Source: Lutibacter sp. HS1-25 (GTDB taxonomy: Bacteria; Bacteroidota; Bacteroidia; Flavobacteriales; Flavobacteriaceae). Taken from it: a stretch of 64,000 bases of DNA. The stretch spans positions 186,001 through 250,000 of the forward strand of contig NZ_RHLN01000001.1 in assembly GCF_004121075.1 (NCBI RefSeq). Reading direction: 5' to 3'. A model generated the notes under the pieces. It was not told where the DNA came from. It saw only the letters and a program-made list of their open reading frames with translations, and did not search any database. The first letter of the stretch is position 1. Each line of letters starts with the position of its first letter. Positions 8,870-16,908 of this stretch are shown in pieces. Position numbers and translations under genes: made by a program.

Positions 8870-9142
8870 ATGGTGCAATTAATCCAAATTACAGAAGAAA
8901 AGCTTACTGAAACAATCTTAGAAGGTGTTAAAAAGGAGCTAGAACAATTCAAAAAACAATTCCAACCAAAGCAACCAGCTGAGTGGATTAGTCGCAATGA
9001 AGTGGCTAAAATGCTTGGAGTTTCATTTACGACATTATACAGTTGGAACAAGAAAAAAATTCTTATCGCTTACAGTATTGGTAATCTAGTTTACTACAAA
9101 CGAGATGAGGTAAATAATGCTTTAACACCAAAAGCTTGTTAA
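8870..9142 (+). CDS. helix-turn-helix (excisionase/MerR-like) DNA-binding protein
   Basis: A 90-residue protein. A Lys/Glu-rich helix (about 10-40) is followed by an HTH_17-type winged helix: WISRNEVAKMLGVSFTTLYSW, then a wing ending YYKRDEVNNAL. This is the standard small HTH protein located just before the DUF3987 gene in Bacteroidetes mobilizable elements. It is assumed to act as a recombination directionality factor or as a regulator of the replication genes. It starts a new transcription unit after the terminator at 8793. Confidence 0.88.
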   Translation: MVQLIQITEEKLTETILEGVKKELEQFKKQFQPKQPAEWISRNEVAKMLGVSFTTLYSWNKKKILIAYSIGNLVYYKRDEVNNALTPKAC

Positions 9143-9185
9143 TAAATAATTATAGCGAAAAAATCAAAACTGTTTAATAATTAAA

Positions 9186-11366
9186 ATGAAACCTATGAAC
9201 TCAACATATATAAATTTCGGAACAAAAATAGAGGATAAAAATATTGTAAATATTCTTCAAGAAATTAAATCAGGTAAATATAAAAATGAAATTAACCCAA
9301 TAAGGATTGCAAAGCAAAATAGGGAGAATTCTAGAGCTGATGATTTTAAGAAAAAACTTTTGGCATTTACCCCATCAGGAACTTTTGGTCAACAAAGAAA
9401 AGAAGAATTCGTCAATTCTTATTCAAAAATAATACACTTAGATTTTGACCATATACCAGCAGATGAAATGGAAACATTTATTGAAATAGTAAATAGTTGT
9501 GAATTTACTTATGCTTCATACATCAGTCCTAGCGGTGAAGGAGTGAAAGTTTTTGTGCGAGTTGATTCAAATAAGGAGCAACATATAGAAGCGTATAAAC
9601 AAGTTGGAGCATATTACTCTTCATTAACTTATATAGATTATGACCCAAAATGTAAAGACATATCTCGTTTATGCTTTGTTTCCTTTGATGAAAATACTTT
9701 TTTGAATGAAACCTCAACAATATATAAAGTAAAAAATGAAGTAGATACTTTTAAGATTGAGACAGAGCAATATTCATCATTAGAGCAATTAGAAAAATGT
9801 TTAGAATTTACAGAGAAGAAAGAGAAGTATTTAGAAGGTAATAGAAATAATTTTATTTATCTATTTGCTTGTAATGCAAATAGAACTGGAATAAATGAAG
9901 AAAGTGCATTTGAATTTTGCAATTCGAATTTTGACTTAGAGGAAAATGAAATAAAAAACATAATCAAAAGTGCGTTTCATAATAATATTGCAGACTTTGC
10001 AAAGTTTGCAAACGTTGCAAAAGGAGAATCTAATATTGAAGAAAATCAAAATTTCTTATTAAATACACCAAAAATACCTCAACTTGTATATGATAATTTA
10101 CCTTCATTGATTAGTGAAGGAGCAAAATCCTTCGAAGAACAACGCTCAAAAGACACATTTCTAACTGGAGCTTTATCAATACTTTCTGGATGCTTACCAA
10201 ATGTTTCTGGTGAATATAGTGGGCGTGAAGTTTTTCCAAATTTATATTCGTTTATTCTTGCTCCAGCTGCTTCTGGAAAAGGGTCTTTACAATCCGCAAA
10301 GGAGTTAGCAGACAGGTATCACAGAGAAACTATTAAAAACTCTGAGGATTCAATAAGGCAATTTAAGATGGGCTTAGAAGATTTCAAGGATAATGAATCA
10401 CCTGATGAAGAATCGCCTAAAGAACCACCTTTTGAAGTTGTTTATATTCCAGCCAATACAAGTAACTCAAAAATGATTCAGCATCTAGAGGATAATGATG
10501 GTAAAGGAATTATTTGCGAAACTGAAGCCGATACATTAGGGCAAGCCTTTAAAAATGATTGGGGTTCATATTCTGATTTACTTAGAAAAGCCTTCCACCA
10601 TGAAAAAATATCTGTTTCAAGAAAAACCAACAATGAATATTTTGAAATTGAAAAACCAAAATTATCAGTTGCGCTATCTGGAACACCAAAACAAGTTTAT
10701 AACATTATTTCTTCAGCTGAAGATGGCCTATTCAGCAGATTCTTGTTTTACACTTTTAAAACAGAAAATAAATGGATAGACCCATCACCATATGGTAACC
10801 ATATAAATTTAACAGAGCATTTTAGTATGCTATCTGATAAAGTTTATGAAATGACCATGTTTTTTGAAAATAACGAAACAGTTGTACATTTATCAAGAGA
10901 GCAATGGGACAAGTTAAATAAAGCTTTTTCAGGCCATCTAGAACAAATAAATACATTTGTTGGTGATGACGCTACAAGTGTCGTTAAAAGGCAAAGTTTA
11001 ATCTTATACCGCTTCTGTATGGTCTTTTCAGCAATAAGAAAATTTGAAAATAAAAACACAGCCAAAGATATTGAATGTTTAGATGAGGATTTTGAATCTG
11101 CTTTGTTATTAATTAATGTATACTTGAAACACAGTATCATCATGTATAATAATCTACCCAAACAAGCAGACCAAGGAATATTTAAAACAGGCTCAAATAA
11201 TGAACTATTTTTCCAAGCGTTACCAATAGAATTTACTCGAAAAGAAGCTGTTTCAATCGGTTTAAAATTTGGACTTTCAACAAGAAGTATTGATACACTT
11301 TTAAAAAAATGTGTAGGTAAATATTTAGAGCAACCAAAAGTTGGGAGCTATAAAAAATGTGAATAA
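9186..11366 (+). CDS. primase-like / DUF3987 replication protein
   Basis: A 726-residue protein with two parts. Residues about 40-180 match the BT4734-like/VirE N-terminal domain, a primase-polymerase relative. Two acidic residues lie in LDFDHI (85-90), followed by SPSGEGVKVFV (114-124) and SRLCF. Residues about 300-660 look like DUF3987 (YfjI-like), with a Walker-A-like APAASGKGS at 359-367. Together these suggest a primase-helicase for copying the element after excision. A second in-frame ATG four codons downstream is an equally good start. In related elements this gene is usually followed by a CHC2 primase and mobilisation genes; here they are absent. Confidence 0.85.
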   Translation: MKPMNSTYINFGTKIEDKNIVNILQEIKSGKYKNEINPIRIAKQNRENSRADDFKKKLLAFTPSGTFGQQRKEEFVNSYSKIIHLDFDHIPADEMETFIEIVNSCEFTYASYISPSGEGVKVFVRVDSNKEQHIEAYKQVGAYYSSLTYIDYDPKCKDISRLCFVSFDENTFLNETSTIYKVKNEVDTFKIETEQYSSLEQLEKCLEFTEKKEKYLEGNRNNFIYLFACNANRTGINEESAFEFCNSNFDLEENEIKNIIKSAFHNNIADFAKFANVAKGESNIEENQNFLLNTPKIPQLVYDNLPSLISEGAKSFEEQRSKDTFLTGALSILSGCLPNVSGEYSGREVFPNLYSFILAPAASGKGSLQSAKELADRYHRETIKNSEDSIRQFKMGLEDFKDNESPDEESPKEPPFEVVYIPANTSNSKMIQHLEDNDGKGIICETEADTLGQAFKNDWGSYSDLLRKAFHHEKISVSRKTNNEYFEIEKPKLSVALSGTPKQVYNIISSAEDGLFSRFLFYTFKTENKWIDPSPYGNHINLTEHFSMLSDKVYEMTMFFENNETVVHLSREQWDKLNKAFSGHLEQINTFVGDDATSVVKRQSLILYRFCMVFSAIRKFENKNTAKDIECLDEDFESALLLINVYLKHSIIMYNNLPKQADQGIFKTGSNNELFFQALPIEFTRKEAVSIGLKFGLSTRSIDTLLKKCVGKYLEQPKVGSYKKCE

Positions 11367-11565
11367 AACCTAATTCAATAGGGGTAAAAACTATTTGACA
11401 ATTTACCAATAAAAAAATTATTCTTAAATTATTTTCACCCTCTTCACTCTTGATAAATAGCATTTTACATATTTATTTTTCTAAAAAGGGGTCTTTTACC
11501 CTAATGGTTTGATATTTAATAATAGACACTTGTCCTAGGTACGTCAAGTTTAAAACAAATAAAAG

Positions 11566-12138
11566 ATGAATAAAAAAGATAAGATAAGAACAGAGTTCAA
11601 TGAAATAATTAAACAGATTAACTCTAAAAAATATAATAAGTGGTACACCTTAAAAGATTTAGTAACCATTAAAAATATTAGTTACAAATCATTAAAAAAC
11701 ATGGTTAAAGAAGTTTATGAAGTTTATAGCCCACAAGGAACAATAAGAAAAGAAGGTAGAAGGTATTGTATACATTATAGCATATTAGATGCTTTTAAAT
11801 TAAAACGTCCACGAGAAACGACTTTTTACAGTCATTTTTGGTTGTCAAATATCTCTTGGGCTACAAAAGATTATTATGATAAAGCGTATCACCAATATTT
11901 AATAGCTCAATTAAAACTATTAATTCCTAACACTAACATTATCGAAACAATAGAACAAGATAAAAGTCAGCGTTACCACGTGCATTTATTAGCTGATAGC
12001 CAACCAGAGGACATAGAACCAATTATAGAAAGTCTATTAGATTTTTATTTAGATAGCGATAAGAATTATCGATTATACTGCGAACCAGTATATAACACAG
12101 GGTCTAGCGTTGATTACCTATTAAAAAATCCGCAATAA
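11566..12138 (+). CDS. small protein with HUH-endonuclease-like signature (candidate Rep/relaxase)
   Basis: A 190-residue protein I cannot place in a named family. The N-terminal third (about 1-75) looks like a winged-helix DNA-binding segment (WYTLKDLVTIKNISYKSLKNMV). The rest has the order of motifs seen in rolling-circle HUH nucleases. First comes a beta-strand (TTFYSHFWLSNISWAT, 85-100), then His-hydrophobic-His in RYHVHLLAD (H138, H140). Forty-four residues later comes Tyr184 with Lys187 in VDYLLKNP. It is shorter than typical Rep proteins. The gene sits 200 bp after the primase-like gene and just upstream of a cluster of inverted repeats. The nuclease role is inferred. Confidence 0.6.
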   Translation: MNKKDKIRTEFNEIIKQINSKKYNKWYTLKDLVTIKNISYKSLKNMVKEVYEVYSPQGTIRKEGRRYCIHYSILDAFKLKRPRETTFYSHFWLSNISWATKDYYDKAYHQYLIAQLKLLIPNTNIIETIEQDKSQRYHVHLLADSQPEDIEPIIESLLDFYLDSDKNYRLYCEPVYNTGSSVDYLLKNPQ

Positions 12139-12151
12139 AATTATTATAATT

Positions 12152-12406
12152 ATGAACGAATCAGAACAGTTAAAAAAATTAAGAAAAGAAGTGAAATTTA
12201 GTTTAAGAAACTTAGACGAATTATATCAATTAGAAATCGAAAATTTTAATGAGCAACCTGACTTAAAAAGAAGGCTTAAAATTCATGTTTTAAACAAGTA
12301 CCAAGGTGATGCAAGTTTTAAGGATAAAGACTTATTAAAAGAGTTTAACCTATTAAAAGAAAACAACGAGTTAAACCTACTATTTGTGGAGGAAGGAGGA
12401 TATTAG
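12152..12406 (+). CDS. small charged protein of unknown function
   Basis: An 84-residue, Leu/Glu/Lys-rich, probably all-helical protein starting 13 bp after the HUH-like gene and almost certainly cotranscribed with it. There is no signal peptide, membrane segment or recognisable domain. Its position suggests an accessory to the upstream protein. Confidence 0.6.
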   Translation: MNESEQLKKLRKEVKFSLRNLDELYQLEIENFNEQPDLKRRLKIHVLNKYQGDASFKDKDLLKEFNLLKENNELNLLFVEEGGY

Positions 12407-12448
12407 GCTTCCACGTTTACCGCCTTAGATAAAGGTGAAAATTGAATT

Positions 12449-12557
12449 AAAAAAAGTACCTATCCCACCTTTAAAAAAAATTACAAAAAAAAATTGGTAC
12501 TTTTTTTAACAGTTACGACACCTCAACACTATAACGATATAAAATAAAAGTTGAGGT
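12449..12557. repeat. cluster of inverted repeats, candidate replication/nick site
   Basis: The non-coding stretch 12407-12621 holds two perfect dyads. One is AAAAAAAGTACC (12449-12460) against GGTACTTTTTTT (12496-12507), 12 bp with a 35-bp spacer. The other is ACCTCAAC (12520-12527) against GTTGAGGT (12550-12557), with a 22-bp spacer. A short AGCT-gaaaa-AGCT hairpin follows at 12563. The first could also act as a terminator for the upstream operon. Dense dyads beside a candidate HUH gene are what an origin or nick site would look like. Confidence 0.45.
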
Positions 12558-12621
12558 TTCTTAGCTGAAAAAGCTGATAGCATAAAAAGCAAACGCACAC
12601 GTAAACAAACTATAAAAAATT

Positions 12622-12960
12622 ATGGAAGAAAATAAAACAGAAATTATCAACTCAAAATTAGCAACCAAACAATTGGAGCTTAATGATGAAAAATCCCAAG
12701 AAAAGAGAAACGAAATAATGCATCAGATAAAAATGCTAAATGTTAGAAAGGAAATGGAAGTAGCTAGGGAAAAATTAACGGAAAGAAACCAATCTCAAAC
12801 AAACTTAAAAAAATATTCTGGAGCCATTCGGTTGAAATCTGGAGGACACCCAGTTAAAGTTTATTGTGATGCAACAACAACCTCATCAGCTCGAAAAATT
12901 ATAGAAGCTCAATTTGATGTTAAAAACTGGTTTAAACAAATGGCGACAAGCAATAAATAA
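12622..12960 (+). CDS. coiled-coil protein of unknown function
   Basis: A 112-residue protein. Residues 1-60 are Lys/Glu/Gln-rich and predicted coiled coil. Residues 68-112 form a compact C-terminal module with VKVYCDATTTSSARKIIEAQFD and a terminal NWFKQMA. The same module recurs as a gene fragment at 16266-16382, about 70% identical, showing that this end has been duplicated within the element. No signal peptide or family is recognised. It is preceded by the inverted-repeat cluster. Confidence 0.65.
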   Translation: MEENKTEIINSKLATKQLELNDEKSQEKRNEIMHQIKMLNVRKEMEVAREKLTERNQSQTNLKKYSGAIRLKSGGHPVKVYCDATTTSSARKIIEAQFDVKNWFKQMATSNK

Positions 12961-12968
12961 TAAAAAAG

Positions 12969-12985
12969 TATATCAAGTTGATATA
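12969..12985. promoter_or_regulatory. 17-bp perfect palindrome, operator-like
   Basis: TATATCAA-G-TTGATATA is perfectly symmetrical around base 12977 and lies 57 bp upstream of the first SHOCT membrane-protein gene. The size and symmetry suit a dimeric HTH repressor. The binder is unknown. Confidence 0.5.
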
Positions 12986-13041
12986 TATCACCCTATTTTA
13001 GTTGTTTTTTTATAAATTTAACCAACTTTAAAAAAAATTGC

Positions 13042-14094
13042 ATGGATAAAGTAAATCGACTCCAAGAACTTGGAGAACTTCTAAAATCAAATACTATAAC
13101 AAAAAAAGAATTTGAGAAATTAAAGAATGAAATATTATTTCCTGAAAAAACCATACCTAAAAATCCTAAATTAATTGAATTAGAGGAGTTATTAGATTCT
13201 GAAGCCATTACAAAAGAGGAGTTTGATAGTTTAAAAAAAGAAGTAATAACTTCTAATGCAGATTCAAAAAAGAACCAACTAAATGAAAATTTAGAAAAAA
13301 CAAAACCAAAGAAAAAGAAAAAATCAGCTGAAAAAATTTCTAAGCTTAAAGAATTGTACTTATCTGAAAAAATTAATCTTAAAGAATTAAAAAAACTTCA
13401 CGAATTAGGAGGAATTGATTTTGCTGAATACCGCATAAGAAAAAGTAAGCTAGGACAAAACAATAAAATAAAAAAAGTTGAAACAAATACTTTAATAAAT
13501 AGGAAGATTCCGCTTAATGAAAAAAGAATTAAGGGTATCGATAGACCTCTTTCTGAGAATGAAAAAAAAATATTAGGCAATAACAAAACTCGAAGTAATG
13601 GTTTCATTAAAACTCTTGGAATCGCAGCCTCAATTTTGGGTTTGATTTTAGCATTTTCAGTTATTAAAATCTATTATGCAGTTAAACCTGAAACTTTAAA
13701 TATAGATAATGAACAAGAGTGTATTGAATATGTTCAAGGTAAGTGGCATGGTACATATGTGAATTATTTTAGGAAGAGAGAAGATATCTATATACTCATT
13801 GAAGGAAATAAGTTTACATTATATAGAAGTCCTGAAGATACTGAATGGCATAATGGAATTGTGAATAACGTGTCACCAGATATTGATTATTTTGATATAT
13901 CTTATAAAAACAAATGGTCTAAATCAGCACAAAATAAGGGACTGGGAAGTGACTTTGGAAGAACTTTTAATTTTAAGAATGACAATATTAATTTGACAAT
14001 TTTTAGACTTTATGGTAAGAGAGGAATAGTTTATGAAGGAGAGGTTAGAACTCTGAAAAGAGGCTGGGGTAAATACGAAGATAATTTGAACTGA
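13042..14094 (+). CDS. SHOCT-repeat single-pass membrane protein
   Basis: A 350-residue protein. It has two clear SHOCT-like units (about 4-33: LQELGELLKSNTITKKEFEKLK; 43-70: LIELEELLDSEAITKEEFDSLK) and two weaker related ones (about 98-117 and 119-138). A basic linker leads to one transmembrane segment (about 188-213). The C-terminal domain of about 135 residues starts with EQECIEYVQGKWHG, resembling lipocalin-like domains whose strand begins x-G-x-W. SHOCT motifs are short helical oligomerisation or anchoring units. Topology is N-terminus in, C-terminus out (periplasmic). Related N-termini occur at 14169 and 15850. The function is unknown. Confidence 0.75.
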   Translation: MDKVNRLQELGELLKSNTITKKEFEKLKNEILFPEKTIPKNPKLIELEELLDSEAITKEEFDSLKKEVITSNADSKKNQLNENLEKTKPKKKKKSAEKISKLKELYLSEKINLKELKKLHELGGIDFAEYRIRKSKLGQNNKIKKVETNTLINRKIPLNEKRIKGIDRPLSENEKKILGNNKTRSNGFIKTLGIAASILGLILAFSVIKIYYAVKPETLNIDNEQECIEYVQGKWHGTYVNYFRKREDIYILIEGNKFTLYRSPEDTEWHNGIVNNVSPDIDYFDISYKNKWSKSAQNKGLGSDFGRTFNFKNDNINLTIFRLYGKRGIVYEGEVRTLKRGWGKYEDNLN

Positions 14095-14168
14095 TTTTAC
14101 TATTTTAATGTTTTTTCACTTGAAAAATCAAAATAATAATTTATTAACTATTCGATAGAATAATTCAA

Positions 14169-15386
14169 ATGGATAAAATACAAGAATTAAAAAAAATAAA
14201 AAAATTATTAGATGATGGATTTATAAATGAAGTAGAATTTCAAGTTTTAAAAAATGAAATTTTAGGAATAAAGAAGCCTTCTAAAGAAAATTCACAAAAA
14301 AAAGAACCAAAGTCAACTATCAATAAAACTATTGATAATTCCTGTGAAACTGAAGCTAACAATATTGATGAAGTTGATTTAAAAACTAAACAAGAATCAG
14401 AAAAATCCAACGAGATTAAACAGGAGAACGATTCTAATAATAATGAACAAAAACCATCTATAAATAAAAAACCAACCAAAGAAGATACTGATATAAAAGA
14501 CTTAAAAGAAACATCAAAGGGAGAGAAGGTTAATTTTCCCAAATGGGGATATTTATTTCTTTTGTTATTAATTCCATTAGTTTGGTGGGTTTTCAAAGAT
14601 ACTCCTACTGAAGAAAAACTTCAAGAAGTAGAAATTAAAGAATTAAATGAGACAGTCGTACCTAACTCAACACAGAAAAAAGAGCTGACTGAAGATGCAA
14701 GTTTAAATATTACGAACACTTCAAATCATTTTATTTCTAATCAAGAGTTAATAAGTCTTTTTAATGTTAATATAGAGGATTTAGGAGATAGTTTTATTGG
14801 TTATGATAATTCTAACAAACCACAATTTAAAATTACTTCCAAACAGTTTTTTAATATAGGTGATAGAGAATTACTATTAACCTCCTTAGGTATCAAAAAC
14901 CCAAATGATTGCCATGGATGTCGTGGGAGATTAGATATTGGTTTTTTTGAATTTTTAAATGGTAAATGGAAAAAAATTAACCATCTCAAGAATGCTTCAA
15001 GTGCCAGTTATGGTTCATTTCCAACTTTTAATGAATTTAAGTTTTTTGGTAAAAATAAATTATGTATTGTATTTAGTGCTTTTGACATGGGAATGGGCAG
15101 AGATTATAGTACAAGAATAATATTTGGCTTGAACTATAATGTGCTATATGAAATAGCAAGGATAATTATATCAGAAAATACTGAAAGTGGAATGACTTAT
15201 GAAGAGAGTGGAGTTTCGGTAGTAAATAGAAAATATGAATTTATTGATACTGGTAAAGAATATTATACTTTAAAAATAATAGAAAAAGTAAATGATAATA
15301 ATGAAGAAATACAATATTTGAATTTTAATTCAAATATTAATGAATTTCAAACGAATGAATCAACAGGAATAATGATAGAGAAATAA
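14169..15386 (+). CDS. SHOCT-domain single-pass membrane protein, possibly frameshifted at its 3' end
   Basis: A 405-residue protein. An N-terminal SHOCT unit (about 4-33, LKKIKKLLDDGFINEVEFQVLK) is followed by a long acidic/lysine-rich linker (35-120) and one transmembrane helix (126-143). The periplasmic domain of about 250 residues has a CHGC motif (248-251) and beta-rich stretches (RLDIGFFEFLNGKWKKINH). The reading frame stops at 15386, but a -1 shift at the last lysine codon continues into an SH3-like domain up to 15622, a tail often found on such Bacteroidetes proteins. The linker DNA is nearly identical to part of the gene at 15850. It belongs to a run of related membrane proteins in the element. 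Confidence 0.75.
   Translation: MDKIQELKKIKKLLDDGFINEVEFQVLKNEILGIKKPSKENSQKKEPKSTINKTIDNSCETEANNIDEVDLKTKQESEKSNEIKQENDSNNNEQKPSINKKPTKEDTDIKDLKETSKGEKVNFPKWGYLFLLLLIPLVWWVFKDTPTEEKLQEVEIKELNETVVPNSTQKKELTEDASLNITNTSNHFISNQELISLFNVNIEDLGDSFIGYDNSNKPQFKITSKQFFNIGDRELLLTSLGIKNPNDCHGCRGRLDIGFFEFLNGKWKKINHLKNASSASYGSFPTFNEFKFFGKNKLCIVFSAFDMGMGRDYSTRIIFGLNYNVLYEIARIIISENTESGMTYEESGVSVVNRKYEFIDTGKEYYTLKIIEKVNDNNEEIQYLNFNSNINEFQTNESTGIMIEK
14417..14490. repeat. 74-bp direct repeat, copy 1 (copy 2 at 16068-16141)
   Basis: Bases 14417-14474 are identical to 16068-16125 (58 bp), and 14476-14490 are identical to 16127-16141, with one mismatch between. The repeats encode the same Asn/Lys/Glu linker in two SHOCT proteins. 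Identity at DNA level points to recent duplication or gene conversion. Confidence 0.9.
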
Positions 15387-15622
15387 ATAATAAAGATTAT
15401 TATGAATTAGGGAATTATATTGTAAAAGGAGATGAAAATGGAAGAGCGTATTTTCATAATAAATCAGAACAATCTACGCAAAGAAAAGCATATTTTGTAA
15501 AAGGAGAAAATGTATATGTTCAAAAAATTGAAAATGATTTTGGCTACGTAGAATTTACTAATGCAAAGGGAATAATAAGCTATGGGTGGATAAAAATGAA
15601 TCAAATATCTAAAATCAATTAG
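15387..15622 (+). pseudogene. out-of-frame SH3-like C-terminal domain
   Basis: The frame ending at the TAG at 15620-15622 is open from before 15383 and reads DYYELGNYIVKGDENGRAYF, followed by KAYFVKGENVYVQ and FGYVEFTNAKG, then a Gly-Trp-Ile end. This is the pattern of bacterial SH3-like domains that cap many Bacteroidetes proteins. It has no usable start codon of its own. It joins the upstream SHOCT gene in the -1 frame exactly at its last codon (15383). It is either a frameshift mutation, a sequencing indel or a programmed shift. Confidence 0.65.
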
Positions 15623-15814
15623 TTGAAGCCTCTAAATTTTAGAAATCAATATGTAAAATTTCGTGAAGGATTAGAAACTAGGGCTAATCTAGAATATAAT
15701 CAAGTTAGAGAGCTTTTGAAGTATTGGGATGGAATTCAAGAAAGAACAACAAAAAAGGCAATAAAAGCTATGGAGGAAAATGATAGAAAAAAGCGCCCAA
15801 ATAAATATAATTAA
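15623..15814 (+). CDS. doubtful short ORF, possibly remnant
   Basis: A 63-codon ORF that could begin only at a TTG directly after the TAG closing the SH3-like fragment, and in the same frame as that fragment. The product would be basic and helical (YVKFREGLETRANLEYNQVRELLKYWDG). No family is recognised. It may be the remains of a longer reading frame rather than a gene. Confidence 0.3.
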   Translation: MKPLNFRNQYVKFREGLETRANLEYNQVRELLKYWDGIQERTTKKAIKAMEENDRKKRPNKYN

Positions 15815-15849
15815 TTTATAGTTATCAATAAGTTAAGAAATAATTGTAT

Positions 15850-16263
15850 ATGAAAAAGTTAGATGAATTAAGAAAAATAAAGACATTACTAGATGATGGA
15901 TTTATAAATAAAGAAGAATTCCAAGTTTTAAAAAATGAGATTTTAGGAATAAAAGAGCCAAAGTCAAACATAATTGAAACTATTGATGATTCCAATGAAA
16001 CGGAGACTAACAATATTGATGAAATTCCTTTAAAACCAAAGCTAGAATCTAAAAAAAACAAAGAGAGTAAACAGGAGAACGATTCTAATAATAATGAACA
16101 AAAACCATCTATAAATAAAAAACCACCCAAAGAAGATACTGGTATAGAAGAACTAAAAGAATCATCAAAAAGAGAGATGACTAATTTTCCCAAATGGCTA
16201 GAATTAATTTTGGTTTTAATCATTCCTTTGGTTTTGTGGTTGACATTGAGAAATTACAATTGA
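15850..16263 (+). CDS. truncated SHOCT membrane protein, paralogue of the 14169 gene
   Basis: A 137-residue protein when started at the ATG at 15850; an in-frame TTG lies two codons earlier. SHOCT unit (LRKIKTLLDDGFINKEEFQVLK), acidic/lysine linker and one transmembrane helix (LELILVLIIPLVLWLTL) follow the first 143 residues of the upstream gene closely. The whole periplasmic domain is missing and the stop comes straight after the membrane segment. The DNA beyond it encodes a fragment of a different element protein, so this is probably a recombination-truncated copy. Whether it is still made is unknown. Confidence 0.55.
   Translation: MKKLDELRKIKTLLDDGFINKEEFQVLKNEILGIKEPKSNIIETIDDSNETETNNIDEIPLKPKLESKKNKESKQENDSNNNEQKPSINKKPPKEDTGIEELKESSKREMTNFPKWLELILVLIIPLVLWLTLRNYN
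16068..16141. repeat. 74-bp direct repeat, copy 2 (copy 1 at 14417-14490)
   Basis: Second copy of the linker-encoding repeat, one mismatch from the first. The two copies are 1651 bp apart in direct orientation, so recombination between them would delete the SH3-like fragment and most of the 14169 gene. Confidence 0.9.
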
Positions 16264-16265
16264 AA

Positions 16266-16382
16266 TTTAAGTCCGTAAAAGTGTATTGTGACTCAACCTC
16301 AGCGTCACAAGCTCGAAAAATTATAGAAGCTCAGTTTGATGTTAAAAATTGGTTTAGGCAAATGTCAACTAAGTATAAATGA
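16266..16382 (+). pseudogene. fragment duplicating the C-terminus of the 12622 protein
   Basis: The frame ending TGA at 16380 encodes VKVYCDSTSASQARKIIEAQ followed by FDVKNWFRQMS, matching residues 78-110 of the 12622-12960 protein at about 70% identity. It has no start or upstream coiled coil of its own; the frame runs out of phase behind the truncated SHOCT gene. Read as a gene remnant left by recombination within the element. Confidence 0.75.
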
Positions 16383-16503
16383 TTATATATTTCAAGAAAA
16401 AAATTGCACAATTAAAAACAAGCTATTAAACATAAAATGCTAAATTTGGGTTTCCTAGAAATTTCTAAAAGATTATTAATCATATTCTCAATAATTATCC
16501 TAA

Positions 16504-16878
16504 ATGAAATTATATCAAACACTTGAAAAGCAACTCAAAAAAGAACCAAATTTTGTAACCGACAATGGAGAATTAAAAAAGTGGGTAGTAATTACAAAAG
16601 CGCAAAATTATGATGCTGACCTTATTGAATTATTGCTTGATGACAAAGAGCTAAAAGCAAAGTTTTTTATTGAGATTAAAACCGTTTTAGTTTTTAACCA
16701 ATCTCTTTTTATACAGTTTTTGGAGCAAAAGAACTATTTAAATGATAGTTATACTCAATACAAAAATAAAGTAGGATTAACCATTGATGGTAAATATCTA
16801 AAACAAAGTAATGAAATTGCCCTAGTTTGGCCATTTAAGGAAACTTTGGAGGAGACATTAGATATTAAAATCAAATAA
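16504..16878 (+). pseudogene. N-terminal remnant of a type III restriction DNA methyltransferase (Mod)
   Basis: The 124-residue ORF reads like the first 120 residues of Bacteroidetes type III Mod proteins: LEKQLKKEPNFV near the start, LFIQFLEQKNYLNDSYTQYK, then NKVGLTIDGKYLKQSNE and ALVWPFK. In full-length Mod this is followed by the catalytic DPPY and FxGxG motifs over about 500 more residues and by a Res helicase-nuclease gene. Here the frame stops after a divergent tail (ETLEETLDIKIK) and none of these follow. It is therefore a scar of a lost or replaced restriction system beside the RelA/SpoT gene. A role as a free domain cannot be excluded. Confidence 0.7.
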
Positions 16879-16908
16879 TAATTTTTCGAATTATTTAATC
16901 CAAAAAAA

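Noticed and set aside
15825-16223. 132-codon minus-strand ORF opposite the third SHOCT gene (and a similar one at 14240-14596)
   Set aside because: Ser/Phe-rich mirror of the Lys/Asn/Glu linker codons; the plus-strand frames are related to each other and carry SHOCT and membrane segments.
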